In this document: piece by piece, positions 19,176-25,732 of the stretch
Position numbering within the stretch: the first letter of the stretch is position 1
Layout of the letters: every line of letters begins with the position of its first letter
NCBI GenBank assembly: GCA_021738625.1
Contig: JAIPBS010000011.1
Span: 25,929 to 89,928 of the forward strand
Direction: 5' to 3'
DNA length: 64,000 bases
DNA from: Bacteroidales bacterium
GTDB taxonomy: Bacteria; Bacteroidota; Bacteroidia; Bacteroidales; JAIOZK01
The notes under the pieces: generated by a model
The model's input: the letters and a program-made list of their open reading frames with translations, nothing else
What the model was told of the DNA's origin: nothing
Databases searched by the model: none
Position numbers and translations under genes: made by a program

Positions 19176-20120
19176 TCACATTCCCGTATTAAAATAGCGG
19201 GCGATGCCTTCGGACTTTTGCGTCATCCAAATGCCGGCGAGCAGAAATAGCAGGCTTAGCAGGAAATAGCCTTTTAAAATGATAGGTTCGCAAAAAACCA
19301 GTGAAACGATCAGCAGCGAAAGAGCCGGCAGCACAAATATGATTGAAGCAATTATTGAAACATCTGCTTTTTTCACTTTGGCCAGCCGCAGCGAGCGCGT
19401 CCACATGATATAGCCCAGTGCGTCCACCAGAACACCCATGGCAAAAGCAAACAGGATGTCATGGAGCGTTATCTCGGCAAGTACTTTTAGCGGCATGGGA
19501 TTCTTTAAAAGAAAGGTGATCAGCATGGCAATCAGGCTGGATGAGAGTGCTGCTATCAAAAACAAGGGATGATCTTCTTTACGAACCCTCGAACTGTATG
19601 CGCTGAAGAAGCCATATGCCATGCCGCCTCCCAGGCCCCAGAGCAATCCGTGAAGATTCCGGAATGCAAAAAGGCCTGTTGAGCCTCCGGTGGCGAGCAT
19701 GTAAACGGATATGAAACACAATAACAATCCTGCATAAGCCGGTATCAGAGCGACTAGCTTTTTTGATTGATCCCGAAACATCAATTGAAAAAAAACCACT
19801 GTGAAGATCAGCCAGGTATAGTTCAGAACAGTGGTTTCAGAGGCGCTGTTGTAACTGAGAAAGCTTTCGGTATTGCCCAGCCAGATCGCGTAATATCCAA
19901 ACAAGCCGATCACAAAATATCTGAAGGGTATGGTTTTAAGTTTTTTTATAAGGTCTTTATGATAGGTTCTTTGTGCATAAAAGAGATATATGACGAGTGC
20001 GAAAAGGAAAGACAAGCAAAACAACAGGTAAGGTGAAGAAAACGACAACATCCTGGCAAGGGTGCTGGAAAAACTCCAGAAAACAACTGTTAAGATAGCA
20101 AGTGTTCTTGGATTGTTCAT
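19176..20120 (-). CDS. DMT/EamA-family transporter
   Basis: 314 residues from ATG 20120 with ten predicted hydrophobic helices in two EamA halves (first PRTLAILTVVFWSFSSTLAR, second beginning around LHGLLWGLGGGMAYGFFSAY). Members export metabolites or amino acids; the substrate is unknown. The ATG overlaps the TGA of the upstream gene by one base (TGATG), so translation is likely coupled with the upstream unknown protein. Confidence 0.88.
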   Translation of the reverse strand: MNNPRTLAILTVVFWSFSSTLARMLSFSSPYLLFCLSFLFALVIYLFYAQRTYHKDLIKKLKTIPFRYFVIGLFGYYAIWLGNTESFLSYNSASETTVLNYTWLIFTVVFFQLMFRDQSKKLVALIPAYAGLLLCFISVYMLATGGSTGLFAFRNLHGLLWGLGGGMAYGFFSAYSSRVRKEDHPLFLIAALSSSLIAMLITFLLKNPMPLKVLAEITLHDILFAFAMGVLVDALGYIMWTRSLRLAKVKKADVSIIASIIFVLPALSLLIVSLVFCEPIILKGYFLLSLLFLLAGIWMTQKSEGIARYFNTGM

Positions 20121-21562
20121 CAATCCTTATCTTTCAGCAGTCTGAAATAGATCACGAAGACAATGGCAAACAGCAGCAAACCGATCCACATCATGGTATT
20201 GGGTTCAACCACCTTGCCGATGTTGTAAAGCCCCCAAACATCATGGGTGATGCTTTCGGGCTTATGGAAGAATTCTGAAAGGCCTTTCAGAAATTCAAGA
20301 ATGGCGAATCCGCTGATGAAGAACAAGAGCAGTTCGGCAACCTTCTGGCTTCTGTTAAAAGCTTGCTGGTATATCTTGCTGATGTTGTCTTTGCAAAGCG
20401 TGATCTTCTTCTGCACATTTTCCATGATGTTGTCGATGGTCCATTGCCTGACTAGCACACCAAAGAAAAATGCCCTGTTTCGCTGCAGTCCCTGGTTGAT
20501 ATCCGAAAAATTGATCTTGATCAGGTCGGTCACAAAGATCATCTCTTCAAGCATTTTTTTGTATTGCCTGGTTTGCTTCACCGATCTTCTCTTGTGTGAG
20601 ATGCCAATGATCTGGGAAAGATTCTGGTTAAGACTGTCAAAAATTGCGTAATAATACTGGGCCAGTCCCAGGGCGTAAAAGGCGTCTTTAATTACCTTAT
20701 CTTTGATGTTGCCCAGCATCAGGCTGTGCATCCATCCAAGATATATTCTGTTTTTTTCGTCGTCTTTTTGTTTGCTGAACTGCTGTGCGATCTCCTCTTT
20801 CGATTCTGCTGCGATCACCCATCGGTTCAAAAGTTCCTCAAAGCCTTCATCACGTTGTTCAACCACCAGCGATCTGCTCACCCACAATGGAATGCCGCAT
20901 CTTACCGAACGCTTGATCATCCGCTTTGGCGAGCTATCATCATAAACATCGGGAAACCCGATATGCTTGCCCGAAGCGCAAAAGAAACTGTATTTATTAT
21001 CAAACGATCTGAGTTTATTGATAAAAGGAAGCAGGATGTTTTTGTATGCATAATCAACCATATAAGCAGAAAAATCATTCGACCATTGTTCCAGTTTTTT
21101 AATACAGTCGCGGCAAATTTCTTTGTTTTCCATGTTCAGGCTGAAGGTGAACTCAATGGTGGACAGGGTGTTTTTATACAGGGTAATGCGGCAGGAATTA
21201 CTTAGATATTGCATCTTTTTACAATCCTCTTCTCCAAAGCAGTTGCTGAAAAATGCAGCCGATTTCCTATCAATGATCTCTTCAAACCACTCCTGGGGTG
21301 TGATGTGCAAAACAATGGGCGAAAAAGCGTCGATCATGCTGGAATCTTTGTCAACACTTTCAAATTGCAACTCATCTTCTTCAAAGCAGTGATGCAGGTA
21401 GGTTGCCCGGACTGTTTTGCCGTCGGGTAGGTGGTTGATGTCTGATCGTTTAATCCGGTTCCAAAGTTCGCCATATGCAGATTGGTTTTCAAGGATATTT
21501 CCTTCCCGCAGGCTGAAATCGGAACGGAAAGGGACTTTAAAATAAAAATAGTTTTTCGCCAT
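20120..21562 (-). CDS. Uncharacterised protein with two C-terminal membrane helices
   Basis: 480 residues, not recognised. The N-terminal 400 residues are soluble, with charged helical stretches and several Cys (SNCFGEEDCKK, EICRDCIKKL). Two membrane helices lie at the C-terminus (VAELLLFFISGFAILEF and MMWIGLLLFAIVFVIYF), separated by about 35 residues, so the bulk of the protein sits on one face of the membrane. The layout is reminiscent of CorA-type channels (large soluble domain, two C-terminal helices), but the GMN motif is absent, so this is only a structural hint. It has its own promoter and is translationally coupled to the DMT transporter. Confidence 0.8.
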   Translation of the reverse strand: MAKNYFYFKVPFRSDFSLREGNILENQSAYGELWNRIKRSDINHLPDGKTVRATYLHHCFEEDELQFESVDKDSSMIDAFSPIVLHITPQEWFEEIIDRKSAAFFSNCFGEEDCKKMQYLSNSCRITLYKNTLSTIEFTFSLNMENKEICRDCIKKLEQWSNDFSAYMVDYAYKNILLPFINKLRSFDNKYSFFCASGKHIGFPDVYDDSSPKRMIKRSVRCGIPLWVSRSLVVEQRDEGFEELLNRWVIAAESKEEIAQQFSKQKDDEKNRIYLGWMHSLMLGNIKDKVIKDAFYALGLAQYYYAIFDSLNQNLSQIIGISHKRRSVKQTRQYKKMLEEMIFVTDLIKINFSDINQGLQRNRAFFFGVLVRQWTIDNIMENVQKKITLCKDNISKIYQQAFNRSQKVAELLLFFISGFAILEFLKGLSEFFHKPESITHDVWGLYNIGKVVEPNTMMWIGLLLFAIVFVIYFRLLKDKD

Positions 21563-21593
21563 AGTACATTCAATTGTTGCACAGTATATTGGA

Positions 21594-21626
21594 CAAAAGT
21601 ATGGTTTTGCTTAAATGGCATGCCAA
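21594..21626 (-). promoter_or_regulatory. Promoter of the unknown-protein/DMT operon
   Basis: On the minus strand, TTG (complement of 21624-21626), a 22-nt spacer and TACTTTTG (complement of 21594-21601). The predicted transcript start is about 25 nt upstream of the ATG at 21562. Confidence 0.6.
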
Positions 21627-21670
21627 TCCGCCTGCTGAATTAAAAAATTTATAATGATTCCAAACACGCC

Positions 21671-21708
21671 AAAAGAAAAAGCTGTCCCGTTTTTAACGAG
21701 ACAGCTTT
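21671..21708 (-). terminator. Intrinsic terminator of the DUF4878-like gene
   Basis: AAAGCTGTC (21678-21686) pairs with GACAGCTTT (21700-21708), with a further CGT/ACG inner pairing. On the minus strand the stem is followed by TTTTTCTTTT. It lies 31 nt after the stop of the minus-strand lipoprotein gene. Confidence 0.85.
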
Positions 21709-21738
21709 CTTTGAACTTAAAGTCTTTGAAGTAGAGGG

Positions 21739-22146
21739 TTAATACATTTTAACTTTCCATTTACCGTTCTGTTTGATCATCTTAACAGTTTCTTCATCTT
21801 CCGACTCGTCGCCGTAGACCATCTTCATCTTAACTTCGGCTTCATTACCGTCTTCTGTAACTTCTTCACTGATGATCTCCACCTTTTTGAGGCCTTCTTT
21901 CTTTTCAATTTCTTTCTGGCCATAGTCGAGCATCATCTGGAGCTGTTCCATATCTTCATCGGAGATCTCTTCACCTTCTTCCATGTACACCAGTTTAACG
22001 AAACCTTCCGCATCCGCGTCAGCAGCGGTCATCATAGCTTTTTCAGCGGTTTTACCCGGTGAGTTTCCGCCACCGCCGCATGATACAGCCAGAAATAAAA
22101 CAAATACACTCAACACTGTTGAGGCAATCAGACTTAACTTTTTCAT
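21739..22146 (-). CDS. DUF4878-like lipoprotein
   Basis: 135 residues from ATG 22146, chosen over an upstream ATG (22188) because MKKLSLIASTVLSVFVLFLAVSCGG is a clean lipoprotein signal with its lipobox Cys. The rest resembles DUF4878 (lumazine-like/NTF2 fold) proteins: an A-E-K-A-M-x-A-A-D helix, a very acidic middle, and a final TVKMIKQNGKWKVKMY strand pair. Predicted to be tethered to a membrane on its periplasmic or outer face. The molecular role is not known. Confidence 0.82.
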   Translation of the reverse strand: MKKLSLIASTVLSVFVLFLAVSCGGGGNSPGKTAEKAMMTAADADAEGFVKLVYMEEGEEISDEDMEQLQMMLDYGQKEIEKKEGLKKVEIISEEVTEDGNEAEVKMKMVYGDESEDEETVKMIKQNGKWKVKMY

Positions 22147-22379
22147 AACGATTTTGATTTTGGTTAATAATTGGATTTTTTGCTTCATTAAAAAGTAAAG
22201 GTAGTAAAATTATCAAACCATGTGAAGAACAAAGGCTTATATTTTTGTGATCCCCATATTAAGGGTTGCTTAAGTGTCAGTATTTCAGAAAAATAACCGG
22301 ATGGATTTATTTTTGCCATGCGCTTGCCTGTTCGATTCTTGATATGTGTTAAGCTTTCCGATAAATTCATGATTTTTTG

Positions 22380-22387
22380 TAAATTTG
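22380..22387 (+). promoter_or_regulatory. -7 element of the tRNA-Lys gene
   Basis: TAAATTTG, a perfect TAnnTTTG, located 19 nt before the tRNA 5' end. No clear -33 TTG was seen. Confidence 0.5.
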
Positions 22388-22406
22388 CACTCCTGTTTCA
22401 GGTACA

Positions 22407-22479
<73 letters not shown>

Positions 22480-22480
22480 C

Positions 22481-22669
22481 AATTGGCAGCGCAGTCTCGC
22501 CCCGGGCGAGACGGGTCCAGGGTTCGAATCCTGCCTGGGAGACAATTGGCAGAGCAGTCTCGCCTCGGGCGAGACGGGTCCAAGGTTCGAATCCTTGCGG
22601 GGAGACGGTTGGCAGCGCAGTCTCGCCCCGGGCGAGACGGGTCCAGGGTTCGAGTTCCGCCAGGCAGAC
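22481..22669 (+). repeat. Three tandem 63-nt tRNA-derived repeats
   Basis: Units at 22481-22543, 22544-22606 and 22607-22669, each exactly 63 nt. Each matches the tRNA-Lys from the D-loop (TTGGCAG-G-C) to the end (GGGAGAC in units 1 and 2), but the anticodon arm is replaced by a perfect hairpin GTCTCGCC-CCG-GGCGAGAC (unit 2 has loop TCG). Unit 2 keeps a fully paired T arm identical to that of the tRNA; units 1 and 3 have weakened T stems. None has a 5' acceptor strand, so none can be a normal tRNA. Because 63 is a multiple of three, long open frames run through on both strands; these are not genes. Confidence 0.85.
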
Positions 22670-22820
22670 CATATAAAACAACTGCTGTTTATTTTGAGGT
22701 AGTCTTTTCTTACTGTAAATCAATACCCTGTTATTCCTGATGATGCATCCAGTGATCTTATTGATCTCATTTTTCTGTTGCCGGGTGATGTTTGTGTTTT
22801 TATCTGTGTTTATCCGGGTA

Positions 22821-22845
22821 ATCTGTGGTGAGTTTTACCACAGAT
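22821..22845. repeat. Inverted repeat ATCTGTGGT / ACCACAGAT
   Basis: Nine-base perfect inverted repeat with a 7-nt loop (22821-22829 and 22837-22845), followed by further CACAGATT words. Sequences of this kind recur between genes in many Bacteroidota. The surrounding 22670-22965 stretch contains no gene. Confidence 0.6.
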
Positions 22846-22906
22846 GGCCACAGATTTTCACAGATTGAAATTTAAAAAGTGAAATTGTTCACCTTTACAA
22901 TGCGTT

Positions 22907-22925
22907 CGGCGCAAAACTGAAAAAA
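22907..22925 (+). repeat. Left copy of the direct repeat bracketing the toxin-antitoxin islet
   Basis: CGGC-G-CAAAACTGAAAAA; matches 25677-25695 in 18 of 19 positions. It lies 41 nt before the first islet gene. Confidence 0.5.
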
Positions 22926-22953
22926 ACATCTGTGTTTTAGAGAAAAAAATAAG

Positions 22954-22961
22954 TATTTTTG
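22954..22961 (+). promoter_or_regulatory. -7 element of mntA-hepT
   Basis: TATTTTTG ends only 4 nt before the ATG at 22966. With the usual distance from -7 element to start site, the mRNA would begin at or within a few bases of the start codon, so it would be leaderless. Confidence 0.5.
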
Positions 22962-22965
22962 GGAT

Positions 22966-23268
22966 ATGAGTATTGTTGATCAAAATATTGACAGAATTCG
23001 TAAACTATGCGAACAGCATTATGTTTCGCACTTATCCGTATTTGGTTCGATTTTGACTGATAAATTCGACAAAAATAGCGATATTGATTTTTTGGTAGAC
23101 TTTTCCAATATGGACTTGAAAAACTATGCAGACAATTATTTCAGCCTGAAACAAGCTTTCGAAAAAATATTTGGACGACAGGTTGATCTGTTGGAAAACA
23201 AAGCGATCAAAAACCCTTATTTACGACAATCAATCAACTCTTCAAGGCGACTTTTATATGAATCCTGA
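22966..23268 (+). CDS. mntA: MntA-like nucleotidyltransferase antitoxin
   Basis: 100 residues forming a minimal nucleotidyltransferase (MNT) fold. The signature is SVFGSIL at residues 23-29 followed by the metal-binding NSDIDFLVDF. In the HEPN/MNT modules that have been studied, MNT protects the cell by adding AMP units to a Tyr near the HEPN active site. The downstream HEPN gene overlaps the end by 11 bases, the usual arrangement. The region is AT-richer than the flanking chromosome, consistent with acquisition. Confidence 0.9.
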   Translation: MSIVDQNIDRIRKLCEQHYVSHLSVFGSILTDKFDKNSDIDFLVDFSNMDLKNYADNYFSLKQAFEKIFGRQVDLLENKAIKNPYLRQSINSSRRLLYES

Positions 23269-23575
23269 AATCAAAACCTGGCTTTTCGATATTCTTCAAT
23301 CAATAAATGAAATTGAAAGCTATTATAAGGACAGACCAAAAATTTTCGCTGAATATGAAAATGACATCAGAACAAAGCGGGCGGTTGAGCGAAATATCGA
23401 AATTATTGGAGAGGCTGTAAACCGGATTCTAAAAAAAGACAAGGGTTTTGAGATTGATAATGCTCAACAGATTATTGGGACCCGGAACCGGATAATTCAT
23501 GGATACGACAGAGTTTCTGACGACATGATTTGGAGTATTGTGATAAATCATTTGCCAAAACTAAAAACTTCCTAA
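23258..23575 (+). CDS. hepT: HepT-like HEPN RNase toxin
   Basis: 105 residues from ATG 23258, which overlaps mntA. HEPN (DUF86) features are the helix VERNIEIIGEAVNRI and the RNase motif R-x4-H-x-Y as RNRIIHGY near residue 79. Both the catalytic Arg/His and the Tyr that MNT partners modify are present, so the toxin looks intact. Expected to be a cytoplasmic RNase held in check by MntA. Confidence 0.9.
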   Translation: MNPEIKTWLFDILQSINEIESYYKDRPKIFAEYENDIRTKRAVERNIEIIGEAVNRILKKDKGFEIDNAQQIIGTRNRIIHGYDRVSDDMIWSIVINHLPKLKTS

Positions 23576-23577
23576 TT

Positions 23578-24018
23578 ATGAAAACTGGTAACTTTACGAT
23601 CATTCTTTTTGCTTTATTATTTTTCAGCAGCTGTTGCCGTGAAAAGGAAAGCATTATCGGCACCTGGAGTTTTTGCCTTGATGGCATCTATCATGAACTT
23701 TATATAAATGAGTCACTTATCGCAGAGTGTACTCATGGTATTATGGCTGTATCTCCTTCAAACCAATATATACTGAATAATGATACAATATTTATTTATA
23801 GAGATGAAAATATTGTGAATCATATTCCGATTCCGATAATTGAGAAAAACAAAATAGTTATATTTTATGATGACAATTGGGTGGTTTGTGATAGGGTTTC
23901 GGAGGTAGAAAGTATATACTATCAGGAAACTTTTGTAAATCGGAAAGAACTAAATAGATTTATATTCAGGTTTAAATTAAGAGCGCAGAAAACAGATTGT
24001 GAAGGCAGTCCATTTTGA
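23578..24018 (+). CDS. Small lipoprotein of unknown function
   Basis: 146 residues from ATG 23578. The opening MKTGNFTIILFALLFFSSCC is a lipoprotein signal with a Cys at about residue 20. The rest resembles lipocalin-like small proteins (SIIGTWSF near the start, then alternating strands), but no family is certain. It starts 2 nt after the hepT stop, so it may be read through from that promoter; a link to the toxin-antitoxin pair is not established. Confidence 0.7.
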   Translation: MKTGNFTIILFALLFFSSCCREKESIIGTWSFCLDGIYHELYINESLIAECTHGIMAVSPSNQYILNNDTIFIYRDENIVNHIPIPIIEKNKIVIFYDDNWVVCDRVSEVESIYYQETFVNRKELNRFIFRFKLRAQKTDCEGSPF

Positions 24019-24079
24019 ACTTTGTCTGAGGAATTATTCAGTCGCCACTTAATAATTCCACAGAACCATTGACTAAAAT

Positions 24080-24283
24080 ATGTTGATAGAAAACACATTC
24101 AAATACAATCTGCCTGGCCGGCAGGCAGGCGGAAAAGAACTTAACGAAACCAACGGCCTCAGATGGTACGATTACGGTTTCAGAAGATATGACCCTCAAA
24201 CAGGACGTATGCATGTGATCGATCCTAAGGCTGAATCAAATCAATTCATGTCACCTTATATTTATGCAAGTAACACCCGCTAA
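24080..24283 (+). pseudogene. RHS-repeat core fragment
   Basis: 67 codons matching the RHS-associated core: KYN...GKELNETNGLRWYDYG, RRYDPQTGRMHVIDPKAE and SPYIYASN. A full RHS protein is well over 1000 residues; here both ends are missing and the frame stops right after YASNTR, so this is a remnant. A 21-nt in-frame insertion (24110-24130, reading LPGRQAG) splits the otherwise conserved KYN-GKEL junction. Confidence 0.8.
24110..24130. repeat. 21-nt palindromic insertion in the RHS remnant
   Basis: CTGCCTG-GCCGG-CAGGCAG plus GC: a 7-bp perfect inverted repeat around a GC-rich centre. Its length is a multiple of three, so it kept the reading frame of the gene it entered. Similar CTGCC/GGCAG palindromes are scattered in Bacteroidota genomes. 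Confidence 0.65.
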
Positions 24284-24325
24284 AATGAAACAAAATGCTT
24301 GAAAGAACGTTTATTTTAATATATA

Positions 24326-24342
24326 TGTACCACAATGGTACA
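24326..24342. promoter_or_regulatory. Operator-like palindrome upstream of the YefM-like antitoxin
   Basis: TGTACCA-CAA-TGGTACA, a perfect 7-bp inverted repeat. The E. coli YefM-YoeB operator has TGTACA cores, so the half-site is family-like. It covers the upstream ATG at 24335, which argues that translation starts at 24359 instead. Confidence 0.55.
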
Positions 24343-24358
24343 CGAAAAATTTAATGGT

Positions 24359-24610
24359 ATGTTAGTAATTAGCAGTAGAGAATTTAGACAAAATCAGAAG
24401 CTTTACTTTGAAAGAGCTGATAAAGGTGAGCAAATTATTGTTCAACGAGGAAAAGATAAAGCTTATGCTTTAACTCCTATAAATGAAGATGACGTTTATT
24501 TTAACGCTGAAATGATCAAGAAAATAAAACTCAGCGCAGAACAGGCGAAAAATGGTGAAGTGAAAAAAATTACAAGTTCTGAAGAAATAAACGACTTACT
24601 TGGATTATGA
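24359..24610 (+). CDS. YefM/Phd-type antitoxin
   Basis: 83 residues from ATG 24359, which gives the family opening MLVISSREFRQNQKLYFERA. An ATG at 24335 would add eight residues but falls in the operator palindrome. The N-terminal Phd/YefM fold binds DNA; the C-terminal tail (AKNGEVKKITSSEEINDLL) would wrap the toxin. Its partner gene begins in an ATGA overlap but is broken, so this antitoxin is an orphan unless it acts on a toxin elsewhere. Confidence 0.88.
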   Translation: MLVISSREFRQNQKLYFERADKGEQIIVQRGKDKAYALTPINEDDVYFNAEMIKKIKLSAEQAKNGEVKKITSSEEINDLLGL

Positions 24611-24717
24611 GTTATGTTCTGGAATTCACCACAATAGCCTTAAGAGATATAGAAAAGCACAATCAGGAAAAGCGGTATTCCCGCTACTGCGCTATTGTAT
24701 CGCGTGGGTGTCTTTAA
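24607..24717 (+). pseudogene. Truncated YoeB/Txe-type toxin
   Basis: The ATG overlaps the antitoxin stop (ATGA). The first 18 residues, MSYVLEFTTIALRDIEKH, are a YoeB/RelE-type toxin start, but after about 20 codons the sequence becomes unrelated and stops at codon 37. Intact family members are about 85-90 residues with a catalytic C-terminus, all of which is missing. The junction near 24670 probably marks an insertion or deletion. Confidence 0.75.
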
Positions 24718-24871
24718 TACTTTGTCGGGCCTTTTGTTCTGAGTTGCCATAAACAAGGCAATCGACAGAATCAAAACAACTTATTTCAAATCCCCTCACC
24801 TCCCCTGCAAATGAAACCATCCCGCCTTTTTCAGATCATCATTTCTTAATGGCCGGGTTTTCCGGGAAAGC

Positions 24872-24958
24872 AATCCCGAAGGGATTTAATACGAATAGCG
24901 CCGCATGCAATGCGGTGTTAAAAGACAACAGAGATGTGCGGGAACCGCGCTGCGGTTC
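24872..24958. repeat. Cluster of three short hairpins (REP-like)
   Basis: Three separate perfect stems with 3-nt loops: AATCCC-GAA-GGGATT (24872-24886), CCGCAT-GCA-ATGCGG (24901-24915) and GAACCGC-GCT-GCGGTTC (24942-24958). The set looks like an interspersed palindromic element. Apart from it and the toxin fragment, 24718-25000 holds no gene. Confidence 0.65.
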
Positions 24959-24993
24959 AATATATGCCCAAATCAATATTTTCTCATAAAAAT

Positions 24994-25024
24994 TTTGAAC
25001 CAAGTAACTTTTAAGTTACCTTTG
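24994..25024 (+). promoter_or_regulatory. Promoter of higB-higA
   Basis: TTTG (24994-24997), a 19-nt spacer and TACCTTTG (25017-25024) fit the Bacteroidota consensus fully. The -7 element ends 4 nt before the ATG at 25029, so the transcript is probably leaderless. Confidence 0.65.
25004..25019. promoter_or_regulatory. Operator-like palindrome overlapping the higBA -7 element
   Basis: GTAACTT-TT-AAGTTAC, a perfect 7-bp inverted repeat that fills the spacer and enters the -7 box. A bound HigA dimer would block RNA polymerase, the usual autoregulation in this family. Confidence 0.6.
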
Positions 25025-25028
25025 CGAA

Positions 25029-25379
25029 ATGAATAATGTAAGAAAGGTTATAGCCTATAAGCATTACTTCGAGGAGTTTTTATTGAGTTTACCTATAAAA
25101 ACTCAAAACAAGGTTTTTAAGATCATTGAAGCCATTGAGACCTTTGAAAGAGTTCCATCTAACTACCTGAAATACATAAAAGGTACAGAAGGTCTTTTTG
25201 AAGCAAGAGTCAAGCTTGGCAGTGATATATGGAGAGTATTCTGTTTTTTTGATGAAGGTAATTTGGTAATTTTATTGAATGGATTCGCTAAAAAAACACA
25301 AAAAACTCCCAGGAATGAAATTGCAAAAGCAGAAAAGCTAATGAAAGCGTATTATCTTGAAAAAAGGAGGAAATCATGA
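25029..25379 (+). CDS. higB: HigB-type RelE-superfamily toxin (Gp49-like)
   Basis: 116 residues in the HigB/phage Gp49-like family: FLLSLPIKTQNKVFKIIEAI helix pair, then YLKYIKGTEGLFEARVKLG, DIWRVFCFFDEGNLVILLNGF and KKTQKTPRNEIAKAE. The Arg/Trp-Arg strand and KKTQKTP segment are the RNase-like core, so the toxin appears intact. Toxin comes before antitoxin, as in HigBA. Expected to be a ribosome-dependent mRNA interferase. Confidence 0.9.
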   Translation: MNNVRKVIAYKHYFEEFLLSLPIKTQNKVFKIIEAIETFERVPSNYLKYIKGTEGLFEARVKLGSDIWRVFCFFDEGNLVILLNGFAKKTQKTPRNEIAKAEKLMKAYYLEKRRKS

Positions 25380-25669
25380 ATACCAAAAGTTGGAGTGAAA
25401 TAAAGGATCAGGTTTATGGAAAAAAGGGGACGAAAAGAAGAGATGAACTTGACAGAGAGTTTGAGTCTTTTAAGATCGGATTAATGTTGCGCAAAGCAAG
25501 GGAAGAAAAGCAGTTAACACAAGAGCAATTGGCAACAAAACTTGAAAAAAAGAGGACTTATATTTCCAGAGTCGAGAACGATGGAAGTAATCTTACTTTA
25601 AAAACGCTTTATGACATTGTTGAAAAGGGTTTGGGTGGGAAGGTAAATATTTCAATTGACTTGAAATGA
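25376..25669 (+). CDS. higA: HigA-type XRE-family antitoxin
   Basis: 97 residues starting in a 4-base overlap (ATGA) with the toxin stop. A helix-turn-helix of the XRE/Cro type runs from about residue 40 (REEKQLTQEQLATKLEKKRT, then YISRVENDGSNLTLKTL) and ends in VNISIDLK. It should neutralise HigB and bind the palindrome at 25004-25019. Confidence 0.93.
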   Translation: MNTKSWSEIKDQVYGKKGTKRRDELDREFESFKIGLMLRKAREEKQLTQEQLATKLEKKRTYISRVENDGSNLTLKTLYDIVEKGLGGKVNISIDLK

Positions 25670-25676
25670 AATCCTC

Positions 25677-25695
25677 CGGCACAAAACTGAAAAAA
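25677..25695 (+). repeat. Right copy of the direct repeat bracketing the toxin-antitoxin islet
   Basis: CGGC-A-CAAAACTGAAAAA; matches 22907-22925 in 18 of 19 positions. It lies just after the higA stop, where the AT-rich islet ends. Confidence 0.5.
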
Positions 25696-25732
25696 GAAGT
25701 GTGGGATAACAGCGATCCGTCCTCAAAATCTC

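Noticed and set aside
20120..21562. CorA-type magnesium channel
   Set aside because: The two C-terminal helices fit, but the GMN signature between them is missing, so the name is not justified.
22481..22669. Tandem repeats as a CRISPR array
   Set aside because: There are no variable spacers: the units abut directly and resemble the tRNA; no cas genes are nearby.
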